The notes under the pieces were generated by a model that was not told the origin of the DNA, did no database searches, and saw only the letters and a program-made list of their open reading frames with translations. From the NCBI GenBank assembly GCA_037074705.1, contig CM073595.1:26131501-26195500 (forward strand): a stretch of DNA of 64,000 bases. Reading direction: 5' to 3'. This DNA comes from Zhengitettix transpicula. Lineage: Eukaryota > Arthropoda > Insecta > Orthoptera > Tetrigidae. Shown in pieces: positions 49,063 through 60,425 of this stretch; the stretch's first letter is position 1, and every line of letters begins with the position of its first letter. Position numbers and translations under genes: made by a program.

Positions 49063-50019
49063 TGGCCCGAAGCAGGCAGATTGTCCTTTAAACTAGATCG
49101 CTGATCGCATTGGAGTGGAAGAACACACCCTGGAACCAATCAGGGTGAAAGCGCCGATCAATACGAGTTCTAAGGCGAGAGGATTCGTATGCAACATAAA
49201 AATAAGGTATAAATCTATAAATATAGCCGGGGCATATTTGAAAATAGTTTCATATTGCGCTGATGATTTGTGTACATTTAAACAGGAATAACTTTGGCGT
49301 TCAGGAATTTAATGTTTTCCGTGAAAGTCGTAATAATCCACTTTGTAAGGGTAGAACTATAATAAAAATATGGAATTTATTTCAGACAAGACTGGCCAAT
49401 TATCTGAGTGATAATTCGTTTCTTAATTTTTATGAAACGCTTTTTGGCCTTATTTCTGCACTTCAACCACCCGACAAACAAGCAGTTCAGAACATGCCAA
49501 ACCGAAAAGAAACCCTGAACACACCAGTATAAATCAACGGTTTATTAAAATCAAATAAATGTTTCACCTTTAAATATATTAATTTAATGCACATTTATTC
49601 TCATAATAATACATGAAGATAGTATAATGAGTTACATAATTTAACATAAATTACTTGAGATTTTAATTGTGATTTTTAAGAATATACTAAAAATAATATA
49701 ATTAATCTTTAGGAAAAATTAAGTTATTTTAAAACAATATTAATTACTTATTTTATTACATATATAGAATTACATATATAGAATTATAAAATTGAAATTG
49801 ATGAACTTCTCAAAATATCTCATGGCTTTAATAGAAATTGAAACCTATTTTTTATGCACGATATTGTGAGCGTCTAATGAATAAAAGGGTGATTTTTGTG
49901 GACTTGTCTCCTGTGTTGCAACATCATATGTCAGTCTAAAGCGAAAGTCTGTGAACGTCGGCGACGTAAACAAATAATTTTCAGTTCCTTCCTTCTTAGG
50001 AGCTTCAACCCTACCGACC
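49063..50019. other. Sequence between the repeat pair
   Basis: AT-rich. Open frames at 49263-49532 (plus) and 49845-50030 (minus) have no recognisable domain. Together with the flanking direct repeats this may be one element of about 1.2 kb, but I see no ends. Confidence 0.35.
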
Positions 50020-50135
50020 CTATTAAGCAAATACGATGAACTTCCTCTCGAACTGCTCGAACGAAGCGAAGAGTCATCAGGATAGAAGACGATTACGTGC
50101 TACCGTATTCCGATATTATTTTGAGGATACCAACA
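50020..50135 (+). repeat. Repeat pair with a conserved short frame, copy 2
   Basis: Second copy of 48949-49062, with the same DELPLELLERSEESSG-stop reading and the same downstream noncoding landmarks. The two copies lie 1071 bases apart in direct orientation. Confidence 0.7.
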
Positions 50136-50477
50136 ATTTTCACCTGAACTCAATCAGCTTAAAATCTTGAATCTAGTCACAAACATAACAACATTTGCGA
50201 GTACAACGCCTCAATAATGAGCTCTTGAGACATTTTTCCTGCCCCAAAAATCTTATCCAACAATTTGGAATTGACATATATTTCTGTATGTCCTAGAACC
50301 CGTAATTTCACACTGGAATTCAAAGCTACTTTGCCTCCGAATGACAGCTATTCACCCACTTCCATTTCCAAAATACTTCACCCGTCCACAAGATGAAGTT
50401 ATATTTTAAAATAATTGTCTGGGCCACTTTCACGTATTAATATAATCTCTATTCCTAAGTTCTACTTATGTAACGTC

Positions 50478-50808
50478 TCTAAGTTGGTCTTTCCTCGGAT
50501 AACAAAATCGGTTGTTTTTACGTTATTTTTGTGTAATGACCCTCTACCCCCACCCCTAAGGGTGCTCCCTCCGAATGTCAGAAGAGGTTGAAATTATGCA
50601 CAGAATACATCGGGAGAAACTCTATCAATCTCATTAACCTCGAAAAATATTTATCCGACGCAAATATCTGCCGTTTGAGCATGTTTGAATATGACCCCGA
50701 CAGTGTTTCTTTCCGGTTTTCAAGGAACACGTGCACGAAATTTGGTCAACGTACGTATATTTGTATGCGGAACATACATACACACAAATATTCAATTTTA
50801 TTTATTGA
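50478..50808 (-). mobile_element. Helitron fragment (5' part)
   Basis: Reverse complement of a Helitron 5' part. The 5' end at 50808 reads TCAATAAATAAAATTGAATATTTG on the minus strand, followed by a head module (ACACGTGTTCC reversed, GACAGTGTTTCTTTCC). Then come CGATATTTG-like, TATAATTTCAACC-like and CACCCTTAGGGGTGGGGGTAGAGG sequence. It ends inside a module, and no 3' CTAG end is present. Confidence 0.78.
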
Positions 50809-52479
50809 ATTTTGCTTAGTTCTAAATTTTGAAGACGTTGAAATCCGATGAAGCCAGCCATCTCTCTCTAGGATATTTTACTAAACTAAATAATCTGCAC
50901 AAGTATCAAACTCTAAAGCTTATCCTCTCAATTTATACGCTCTTCTCTCTGAAGAAATACAGAGAATTTTACTGCTCTAAATGTCAGTTAGTTATATATT
51001 TGTATCCGTATCATGTGCGCATTCGTGACACAATTGTGAAGTAATTAAAGAATGTTATTAAATACGCGTCGCACTTGAGGTTAGTAAGTACAACTGTGTG
51101 TAAACATATTTGCTATATATTGAAAATTAAATTATTCAAGACTAAATAATCGTCATTGCAGGAAATTTACTCTTATTCGTTAAAGATCTGACGTTGAAGA
51201 GATCAACATAGGACAGGACAAATTATGAGTCCACTTGAAACGACTCAAATCGTTATACCAATAAACCTGTTAAAGCGTGCTCCAGTTCTAAATCTACATA
51301 ATCTCTTGATGATGTTCAGATCCCTGAGTGCGTAAATCGTCCAGTTGCAATATCCACATCAAAGTGTGCTGGTCCCCTTGAAAGCGATTCTTTTGAGATA
51401 TGTGGACCGATATTATTAAATACGTTAATCCTGTCCCTCTCTTTGCTGTGGCCGAAGCAAAGCCAGGCCGGCCCTTTTAGCGTTTGCAGTTCCGTCTCTT
51501 ATTTCGCAATGCGTCCAACATTGAATAGACTCGAGCTAATAATATTTATTACCTTGTTACAAATTGTTCTTGCATTTACAATCTTCAATATATTCTCTTA
51601 CAGATGACCTGACGTGAAGAGAATTCCACTAACTCTTCAGCCAAAAAATTGTTATCGCAGTGTAAGTTTTTTTTATCACAGTTCTGTAAATAATTTCCAA
51701 TTTATGATATAGTTTCTGATGAAACATGAAAAGTCGAACGGCCAGAGACAACTGAAAAACCATAGTGGGAATTAGACTGCAATAACAAATCTTTCAAGCG
51801 TAAAATGTTATTCTTGGAAACGATTTGAACGGGTCTAGCTTTACGAGCACAGTTCTGGGAGAGTCATAAAAGATACCCTCTCGGTATCATCGATTGGGTG
51901 CCTATTTGCAATCGACGACGCAATCGGAAGCAGGAATAGTGGAGTTTTATTTTCCTGGCCATGTCGTAGGTATAAATGAAATCCGAGGCCGTGATTAGGT
52001 CTTTCACTGCAGAGGATGTCGTTAAAGAAAACACCCATCCATCTATGATTCTGTTCCTTTTTGGGGGGGCTGCAAAGCTGTCATCAAAGCAATATGTTAA
52101 CGAGCTCTTACATTCTTGATTACATTCATCAATCAACACGTTTGAGCCTTTAGCCGCCCGTACAGTTAATGGAACGTAGTAAGAGTGTTATTCCAGGAAT
52201 AATCCGAAATCTGTCTCGATTATTATGATGGAATGGCTTTTTCCAACGGGAGATATCCATATTAAACTGACTACTTGTTCATAATAAACATTAATTTGTA
52301 TAATTTATTAAAAGAAGTATCCTTCAGTAGCGTCTCGGCATTTATAAAAATGTCAGTTAGGAGCAACAATCTCTAGTCCCTTTGTTTATGCTTTGGCCAG
52401 ATTATTTGTTAATATAGTTCAACCGAAAGAAATCTCTCACCATGATGGAATAATTTCCTGTTTGGGATTTTCCTCATTC
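50809..52479. other. Unannotated spacer
   Basis: Noncoding AT-rich sequence. Frames at 50588-51044 and 51841-52139 are unrecognised and, in the first case, partly Helitron. Confidence 0.4.
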
Positions 52480-52905
52480 CTGCTCTTGGGCAGCGATCTC
52501 AAAATACGGCTCCCATAAGCCTGGTTTTAAGGGGTGTATGTTCCGGGTTCGCATACGTTGGGCATATGGTAAGAGTTGTCCGCATATCCTATTGGACCAG
52601 TCGGCCAACTGTCCTTCAAATTCGGCCGAGGGATGGAGTTTGGTATGCTGCGTTCCCACAGCAGACCAAATTCTTCTTATCGGAAGGGCGTGGCACAAGG
52701 ACCAAATGCCCGACCTACATGATGCAGGTTTCTGTAGGGGTTTCCTTGCATCATATATAGTTGAATTCCGGGTAGGATCCTTAAAATACAGCCCGGGGGC
52801 CGTAGTAAAACCTTGGCTACCTTGCTCTACCATCCGCATCCACCCTTTTGATACTATTTAAGGGGAGTAGCCATCAAAGCGGATTATCCTTTTGCAGCCT
52901 GTGAC
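52480..52905 (-). repeat. Unidentified moderately GC-rich repeat
   Basis: A block less AT-rich than its flanks whose right end (52824-52905) matches 48648-48740. A minus-strand frame (52474-52839, 121 codons) overlaps two plus-strand frames and matches no family I know. The shared end argues for a dispersed repeat rather than a host gene. The orientation given is that of the longest frame and is uncertain. Confidence 0.4.
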
Positions 52906-54515
52906 TATAAAAATAAAAAATAATTTAAAAAACTCTCACCAGTAATTTAACATATAATCTGCATACTTAAAAATACAGTAATTTACATATATTAAAAAAT
53001 ATATTCGCGCCGACATATTTTTTAAAAAATACACTAAGCACAGCGTCCTGGAATCTCAGCTCGCGACCCGCGATATCAACACACGAAGGACCTTAGTATC
53101 CCGGACATATTTGATTACCGCGTGAATATAAACACGATAAGGAAAATAAAATTACCACACAATAAAATTAAATTTATAAAAATGATAACTGGCGTAAAAT
53201 GACATGCCACAAAAGTGCATTCTCTTTTTCATGTATCTTCCCTTTTGACGAAGAAAATGCGCTTAATAATTTATCCTATGACACTGATGTAAAAATTTTA
53301 TTTATTATTTACACTTAAACCCTCAGTGCTGTATTATGAAAAATTACGTTCATTCTTACAATAGAGTCGAACTCGGTCCGAACGACACCTAATAACCGAG
53401 GTTCGTTATATCCTAGATTTGCCTTTATTTTCAGAAATTACAAAAAAATACGCTTTTTATTATTATAAAGAATCAAAATTACTAACTGAATAGAAATATA
53501 AAATTTTCATAAAAAATAGTTCCGCTTGCACTTTCAAAATAGGACATTCAATATATAGGACGCAACTACGTTGAATTTTAAACCACTCAATTAATGCACG
53601 GTCTTAATTGCTCGATTGACAACTCTTTAATTTTTATTTTCCCATTTTATGTAGTTTTATAAAGACGAAATGTAGAACTGTTTATTGTTCAGTAAATTTG
53701 AGAAAATCAAAAAAAAATTTTCACACGTGAATAATTTTTAATTGATTTAATCTCATGATTTCAATATTTTCACTGATCGAAAGACACTTGCATTTTCTTG
53801 ACTCCATGTCCAAAGAATTTTAACTGAAGACATTTTCAGTAATCTCAGTCTTATAAATGGCAGGGCGAAATGTGATTCATAAAATGTTTTCTGGGTGTAC
53901 AAAGAATTTTAATCGTTCTTTTCGACTTCAAAAGGTACGGTCTAGAAATTCCCGCAATAAATCAGTCACGGCACACAGGTAATGGGAGGGTTGATGCATT
54001 TTTCATACTTCCGTCTGGCCGTAGCTATCCCAAGGAAGTTTCCGAATCTCGACAGATTTGCTCGTAATAACAGGGTGTTCCGTGGCTATATCCGGGACAA
54101 TTTACACACAAAAACAGTAATTTCTACTGAAAAAATAAAAAAATGCTCGTTGTAACCCAGTTCGACTGTATATATAGTAATCTATTCTAGCCATAACCCG
54201 CAGGTTCGTTTCTCATGCATCTAATTTTCTGAATAAAATATCATTGTAATAAAAATCCCATCGTATGCATCTCGATAAAATAATTTCATTGTAGTATGTA
54301 ATCATTCCTTTGTTGTCATTTATGTATTTAAACATTTATACAAAACAGTTTCCAATTGTATTTTCTATATAAATATTTTATAATTATATTTTCTCAGTTT
54401 TATATTTATCTATTTTATTAGTATATACAGCAAACCCAATTTTCTCAGTGGTCTTAAATGAATTTCTCGTCCTCGACATGTTTACCTAAAAGAACATTTA
54501 AAGGGGTTTATATAA
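52906..54515. other. Unannotated spacer
   Basis: AT-rich noncoding. CAGGGTGTTCCGTGGCTATATCC near 54072 resembles the start of the candidate repeat at 21241, but no second end is visible. Confidence 0.4.
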
Positions 54516-55356
54516 TGTAGTAATTGGTAATTAAGACATTGTTCTAATTGAAAAGTTGAATTGTAGAGGACTCATTATTGGTGGATATAGCGGACGCCGC
54601 AACAAACCGGCAATGCAAAAAAAAAGTATTGTTGATCGGTCGAGAAGGTTCTACGCGCTCAAAATTTACGAGACGAACGAACAGTTGGGCAGCGGACAGC
54701 AAGTAGAACAACTAGTCTTCAGTCAACAGACAAAACCAATGAGGTGCATTTTCAACAAAAATCCACGAGATCTACAAATCCAGGTTGCAGTAAATCATCG
54801 AGAATCGACAAATTTATTTTAAACCAACTAACAAACTACGCTAATTAGAGTCTGTGAGTACTTAGAATCAGTGATATCCCCAAAATTGTGCACGAAAAGT
54901 TAAAATGAGACCTGGGCTGCCGTAAGTAGAAAGAAAACTTTAAAATCATTGTAAACCACGTTTGAAAGATAAACGTCAGATCGTTCTTTAATTATCGATA
55001 AAATGAGATTTTTAATTATTCAGATCATTCTTTATTTCTTAACAAAAATTGAAATTGTTTAAATTCAATCTTTGGTATTATTTCTTCAGCAACAAATTTC
55101 GTCTATGTTCAGATGCATTGATTCCCATATAAAGCAAATGTAATTTTTGTGATTTTGATTATATAAATTCTGCCATTATCAAACCGAGTTCAAGACCCTG
55201 AGATCCCAAATGTTTTGTGATTTGAATACTTGTTTTAAAATTGTTAATAAATCTTGTTTAATAGTTTTCACGTAATAGTTCTTTTCATTTAAAAACGCCA
55301 CATAGTTCATATCATGAATTATTGTCAAAAGATGCAAGCTATTGATATAAATTATT

Positions 55357-55359
<3 letters not shown>
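54516..55359 (+). mobile_element. Solo LTR, gypsy-like, copy 4
   Basis: An 844-bp segment begins TGTAGTAATTGGTAATTAAGAC and ends AAATTATTACA, followed by (AT)n. The family block AAACCGAGTTCAAGACCCTGAGATCC sits at about 55182-55207. The left flank is ATAA and the right is ATAT, so the duplication is imperfect, perhaps blurred by TA expansion. The 5' end is more diverged than in copies 1-3. The 88-codon frame at 54556-54822 falls within the LTR and is not supported as a gene. Confidence 0.7.

Positions 55360-55405
<46 letters not shown>
55360..55405. repeat. (AT)n microsatellite
   Basis: More than 20 AT/TA units directly after the solo LTR, ending in TATATGTATAAT. It is probably an expanded target site. 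Confidence 0.95.
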
Positions 55406-55409
<4 letters not shown>

Positions 55410-55699
55410 AATATTTCAACTATGTTAATATCAGTTAATATTGGTGAAATGTGATGCCCCTGTTTATCCAGAGTCTAAAGATGTTTCCGGAGTTCGAAAC
55501 GTGACTTAACAATGCAATGAGAAAGTTCCAAGGTGTTAGTGGCGAGAATACGTACGTGAGGTGAAAGGTCCGTGGAAGACGCCGTAAGAACCCCTACAGA
55601 GAAGATATTTGGGATTGGAGGGTGGAACTTTAAACTCAAATTGGACACAAACCCAGAGGGAGATGGGGCGTTTATTAGTGGCTTCCACGTTCCCGAGTT

Positions 55700-55870
55700 C
55701 TTAAAAAACGAGCAGAAAACGTTATACAGAGAAAAAAAAGAATAAGTTATACGACAGTAATGTAAAAATTATACGACCGAGAAAAGTTATATGGCAGAGA
55801 AAGTGATAAAGGTAGAAGTGTTACAGAAACTGACAGAAAGCTATACGAAAAGTAATACGACAGACAGTTA
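55700..55870 (+). repeat. Short imperfect GTTATACGACAGAGAAA repeats
   Basis: Several imperfect copies of a 20-30 bp word recur: GTTATACAGAGAAA, AGTTATACGACAG, AATTATACGACCGAGAAA, AGTTATATGGCAGAGAAA, AGCTATACGAAAAG. The upstream GC-richer stretch (about 55490-55690) may belong to the same unidentified element. Confidence 0.6.
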
Positions 55871-56144
55871 CAGATATTTATTGATATATCGAGTTATGAA
55901 GAGAAACTTCAGTGCTAGGACGGCGGAAGGAAACTCTACGATACCGACCACGAGTTGTGCGGCGCCGGAAGAGACGACACTTGATTTCACCTCAGAAATC
56001 CACAGTTTATTTTACAGGTGAGTCGGGGAGTGAATTGTAATTTTGTCATGGCTCAAAATATCCATCCAGCCCATGCATAACCTTAAATTAAGAACTGTGT
56101 TCCTTAGAAGTTTGATAATACTTTAAAATTGGACTAGTACAAAA

Positions 56145-56372
56145 GCCGACGTGCTGCGGTGCAGTGGTCATCGTCACCGCCTCGCATAGGTCCAGGGCTC
56201 GAATCCCGGCATGGGCGTGAATGTTTGTGCTCGTCATGGTCAAGGAAACTGGGGTTAAGACTTAAGGAGAAACGCCACGCTTACCACTCAAAAATAAATA
56301 TGACAGACTGGCAGGCGTCCCGGTAGACCAAGGCCCTACCTTGACTGCCAAAGAGAAAGAAAAAGTAGTAGA
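56145..56372 (+). mobile_element. tRNA-derived SINE
   Basis: The first part resembles a tRNA gene with internal RNA polymerase III promoter boxes: an A-box-like GCGGTGCAGTGGTC (56157-56170) and a good B box GGCTCGAATCCCGG (56196-56209). A tRNA-unrelated body follows (CGTCATGGTCAAGGAAACTGGGG, AGACTGGCAGGCGTCCCGGTAG) and a purine-rich tail AAAGAGAAAGAAAAAG. It would be transcribed by RNA polymerase III and mobilised by a LINE. Target duplications are not obvious. The tRNA-like part does not fold as an intact tRNA by eye. Confidence 0.82.
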
Positions 56373-57749
56373 GATAAATAACCTTTGATTTGAAATGTTG
56401 TTAATATTCCTCGTTGAAAATAAACCGGTAGTTTATTACGTATTTGACTTTTATTAAATTTATTAGAAGTAATTATAGCATGTTTGGCACCTAATGTTGG
56501 ATTATGCTACATTTAGTTGGATAAATTATTCCTCAGTCTCATGCTAATTATCACCCTTGTAATATAGCGTACCTGCTATAACTCAGAGATCGAAATAAGA
56601 TGTATTTCAATAAATTTTAGTTTCAGCTAAAGTACTGAATAGGATCAGGTCTGAGGATAGTCCAGCGCCGTCTCTTCTTCAGCGTCGAGAGGAAAACTTC
56701 TGGTATATGAAAATAGGAAAGTTGGTATCTAGTACCTTCCAGAGACATGAAAAAAAATCAGAGAGCGCTATGAATTTAAAGATGTAGTTGAATATAGAAA
56801 AATCAAAACTGAGCAGAGAGCGCCCAGGAGCCCTTACAACCCCAAAGATGGCAGTATCAAGACTAATTTAAAAACTAGTTCCAGATACCTCCCAAATGAG
56901 GAACCACTTTTTAGAAGGCGGAGAACCAATCATTTCAGCCCACGTGGGGCCCCTCAAAACCGGTTACCACAGGGTTTCTACCCAGTTTGCATTTTAATCT
57001 GAATTTTAACGCAGTGTCTCCATTTGAGATGCACACATCATCCCGGGACCAAAGTGAAGAGAAATTTCTCACGGTTGTGCGGTATAGACCGAAATAAGAA
57101 AACAAATTAATAAATCTATATGACTATATCAACTTCATTCTTACTCATCCTTTTCACTATTACCCGTATAATAATTTTAACAGCCCTTACTCTAATCCTT
57201 GTCCTTAAGGACTTTATTCTCATCCGCATCCTTGTCCACTGTTTAGATATCAATCTCGTTGTTGTTTTACTTACACAATTAGATTATTGGAGAATTGGTA
57301 ACGCATTTAAGGCATTGCGTCCCTTAGTGTTGCGTCTGTTGCAGCAGTTAAAAGTATAATTGACGGTCGTTATGGTGCGGTCTTAACGAAGCCTTTGTGG
57401 AGGCTGAGAGGAGCGGGACACAAGAGCTCTCTAGCCTCGGGCTCCTGTCCTGGAAGTGCTCCTAACTCCACTGCCTAATTTACAATGTCTTCATAAAGTA
57501 TACACAACGCCTTTTAAATGCATCTTGTGAAACCATGCAGTGGTCGGTGATGAGAAGAAATTGTTAAGCCACATTTGGATCAAAGGAACCTGAGGGTTGG
57601 GGAGGGGGGGGGGGGTGATTGGAAAGAAAGATCTTAAGAAAGTTCCGCAATTGTAATCGCTGAACGTTTCTTATTGCAATAGTGAGCCGATCAAGACTTA
57701 AATATTCACAACTAGAAGTCCCCGTTTTCTATCTATATGAAAAATCTAA
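56373..57749. other. Unannotated spacer with a G-run
   Basis: AT-rich to moderate GC. The stretch at about 56640-57060 is less AT-rich and may be an old repeat, but I see no ends. A poly-G run of about 14 lies near 57600-57616. A hydrophobic 79-codon frame at 57120-57359 is unrecognised. Confidence 0.4.
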
Positions 57750-57935
57750 TCTAATAAATAGAATAGACTGTTTGTGTGTAAATTCAGCATACAAATATGC
57801 ACCAGTGGAGAAAATTTGACCAAATTTTGTACACGTGTTCCTTTCAAACGGAAAGAAACACTGTGGGGGTAAGACACTGCTACAACCACCAGGAGTGGAC
57901 GGGAGTGGAAATTTTCAAAGAACGCTAGAGCTTTG
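57750..57935 (+). mobile_element. 5' part of a Helitron
   Basis: Begins A|TCTAATAAATAGAATAGACTGTTTG and continues with the head module (CACCAGTGGAG, ACCAAATTTTGTACACGTGTTCC, AAACACTGTGGGGGTAAGAC, GGAGTGGACGGGAGTGGAAATTTTCAAA). It stops within the first module and is followed by the GAAACGTTG-motif sequence. The element is truncated. Confidence 0.8.
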
Positions 57936-57984
57936 CTTTCGAGTTCGTCATTTGGTTTATGCTATGCGTCGTTACGGTTTTTGA

Positions 57985-58070
57985 ATAACCTGAAGAACGC
58001 AAAGTAGAAACGTTGTGCGGTATTTAATGTAGCACTTATTTTTGTCTGGCTATTAATTTATCAAATTAGT
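57985..58070 (+). repeat. GAAACGTTG motif copy
   Basis: ACCTGAAGAACGCAAAGTAGAAACGTTG, then TGCGGTATTTAATGTAGCACTTATTTTTGTC. This matches the plus-strand motif and right flank at 48144-48210. A weak inverted partner (AGCTTTGCTTTCGAGTTCGTCATTTGG) lies at about 57931-57957, so this may be another small divergent pair. Confidence 0.65.
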
Positions 58071-58379
58071 AAATTAGTAAATTAGTAAAATTACATACAT
58101 GACACGCTTCAGAGATAATTAATCATAAATTGAAAATAAAAACTAGAGAGACAAGGAAATATTAATAATTGAAGCACCGTTTGAAGAGTCTTCAATTGGA
58201 GAGACATTTGGGATTTCGGTAAAATTATTGTGGAATAAAATGTTTTTATTTTACACCATCTCCATACTCGTCCTTCCTGCGGGAATGGAAACGCCTTTAA
58301 CGTTAATGCTAGTTTTTGGTAAGAAGATTTGTCTATGATGTATAATTTTGCTAGGATTTTTTTGTTAGTTTATAACCTG

Positions 58380-58382
<3 letters not shown>

Positions 58383-58416
<34 letters not shown>
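58383..58416. repeat. (TA)n microsatellite
   Basis: About 17 TA units directly before the short LTR-like element. Confidence 0.95.
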
Positions 58417-58419
<3 letters not shown>

Positions 58420-58728
58420 AGTATAGAGGTTAGCGCGCCAGGTTGTTTTTCCAAGTAATAACCAAACTTGAATGATTTTTAATATTTTAGTCAACGAACA
58501 TGAAAACAGAGATTCCTCAGGCGTGGTTTGAATTAATCAATACGTGGCTTTCCTACACTTTTGTAGGGCGTCCGCCCCCGGCGGCTCTCGACGTGGAACT
58601 GTCCTTCAAGGCGCCGACAATAAAGCTCGCCCGCCTCAATTGTTAAGAGCCGAACAATACACATACACAACACACACACACAACACAAAATGACTCCTAG
58701 ATCAACGGACACTCCCGTTGATATGTTA

Positions 58729-58733
<5 letters not shown>
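58417..58733 (+). mobile_element. Short LTR-like element (BEL/Pao-like?)
   Basis: A 317-bp segment begins TGTAGTATAGAGGTTAGCGCGCC and ends GATATGTTACATCA, bounded by TA repeats, so a 5-bp TATAT duplication is possible but not diagnostic. It has a GC-rich middle (GGCGTCCGCCCCCGGCGGC), an AATAAA at 58619-58624, and an AC-rich tract before the end, as in an LTR with a polyadenylation signal. The sequence is unrelated to the longer LTR family in this window. The BEL/Pao label is a guess from size and possible 5-bp duplication. Confidence 0.5.

Positions 58734-58767
<34 letters not shown>
58734..58767. repeat. (TA)n microsatellite
   Basis: About 17 TA units directly after the short LTR-like element. 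Confidence 0.95.
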
Positions 58768-58771
<4 letters not shown>

Positions 58772-58784
58772 GGGTGTTAACTAA

Positions 58785-58885
58785 CCAAAAACAAATCTAC
58801 ACCCGTGGAACAAATTTGACCAAATTTTTTACACATGTTCCTTTAGAAACGGAAACAAATAATTTGGGGGTAATATATATATATA
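58785..58885 (+). mobile_element. Helitron head-module fragment
   Basis: ACAAATCTACACCCGTGGAACAAATTTGACCAAATTTTTTACACATGTTCC, then GGAAACAAATAATTTGGGGGTAA, matching the Helitron head module, followed by a short TA run. It lies just right of the LTR-like element, and the two may mark one broken Helitron. Confidence 0.75.
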
Positions 58886-60104
58886 ACGGAAAATAGCCCA
58901 TATGAACCACGTCACTTTGAACGACGTTTCGTGACGGACGATGGCAATGCTAGAAACTGTTATAATTATTTAATTAACGCAATTTTAATCAAACGCACTG
59001 AATTAAACGCTTTACATAGATTATTACAGAACTTGACTTAAACGTGTGCTCATAAAACCGACGAATGACAACGGAATCTGCGTGAATGTATTCCTGGTTT
59101 TCTATTTTCTGCCTGCCTTAATAAAACTGTTTTACCTCGTATGCGCTTCATGCATTTATATTAGTCCCCCAAACATTCGGGATAAAATTCAAAATAAGAT
59201 ATTTACTAGTCTTTTCCCATCACATTAAATAAATTTAACGTAATAGCTGCAGACAAGTTATATTTTCTGAACATAGCATAATTTCCACGTAAAACTGAGG
59301 ATGAGAAAAACCATTTTTCTCTGCGGCTAGTTCAAAATACGTTGTCGTGATTCAAATGTGAAGCCTCTGACGTTTCGGTGGTGTTCACATCTAATGTATT
59401 CAAGGAAGCAGTAGACGGCATCTTCTCAACACGCAGAAAACCTGAGCACTCACCGTGTATGTTTTATGTGGTAATTCATTACAAGTAGGGATCTAGAAAT
59501 TTTCTTAATTTTGTTGATAACGTTGTACCGTGAAACGAATGGAAGAAAAATTAGTTTCGACATGGACTGTTTCAGCAGCGAGACTAGATAACAGTAGCCG
59601 GTCTGTTAGAACGGAAATTCAGGTAAATATACCATCGTGACGCATCACGGTCACGATTTATGCGACTTTACCGATCCTCATGTCATGGGTCCATTCTGAC
59701 TAACAAAACTACAGACATTCTTAAATTCTGATTACTAAATGTACAGCAGCATCTGATAGCAAAATAAAGAAATGAAATTCCTTACTCAGAAGAACTTTCC
59801 TTAACTCACTAAATTTTAATTATTTTATAACCATTCATGAACTTATCCGCAAAGAGTAATTATATAATTATAATACTAAAACAAAACAAAACTTCACAAA
59901 AACCGTTTTAATTCATGTTTATTATTTTTTATTTCAATTTGTACGGTGAAATATACGTGTGTGACGAGAAATACGATGATGACGGGAATGATACCATCGA
60001 TTGTTCGATAGAATTATATAAGAGTAATATTCTGCAATTCTTCATTCTAAAACTTCAAACTTCTATCAATATTTCAAAAATACATTACCGAACCATATAT
60101 ATTT
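58886..60104. other. Unannotated spacer
   Basis: AT-rich noncoding. A reversed CTGACGTTTCGGTGG at about 59366-59380 (minus-strand GAAACGTCAG) resembles the motif of the palindromes, but no inverted partner is obvious. Confidence 0.4.
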
Positions 60105-60425
60105 AATAGATTATAAAAATGTATATCCTTTGTATTTTATTATCGATTTCTTGTTCATCACAGATTTACATATATTTTCTACTCGAATATATTTGCTGCT
60201 GACGGTTTTGAAATTAGGACGTACTGCTTCAATTCTTTTATATATATTAATAAATTATATAAATGTATTTCCTTAGTATTTTTTTTATCGTTTACTTGTT
60301 CATAACAGATTAACATATATTTTCTACTCGAATATATTTGCTGATGACGGTTTTGAAATTAGAATGCACTGCTTTATTTGTATTTATATATATGTAATAA
60401 ATTATAAAAATATATTTTCCCTTGC
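60105..60425 (+). repeat. 146-bp satellite, first block (2 monomers)
   Basis: Two monomers with the core TTCATCACAGATTTACATATATTTTCTACTCGAATATATTTGCTG, then GACGGTTTTGAAATTAG, and a TATATATTAATAAATTAT linker. They are diverged versions of the monomers at 60986-61830, separated from them by an insertion. Confidence 0.9.

Noticed and set aside
52474..52861. 121-codon minus and 107-codon plus frames
   Set aside because: They overlap each other within a block whose end is shared with 48648-48740, so a dispersed repeat is more likely than a gene.
57120..57359. Hydrophobic 79-codon plus-strand frame resembling a membrane protein
   Set aside because: Leu/Ile richness follows from TT/AT-rich codons; no start context, signal or homology.
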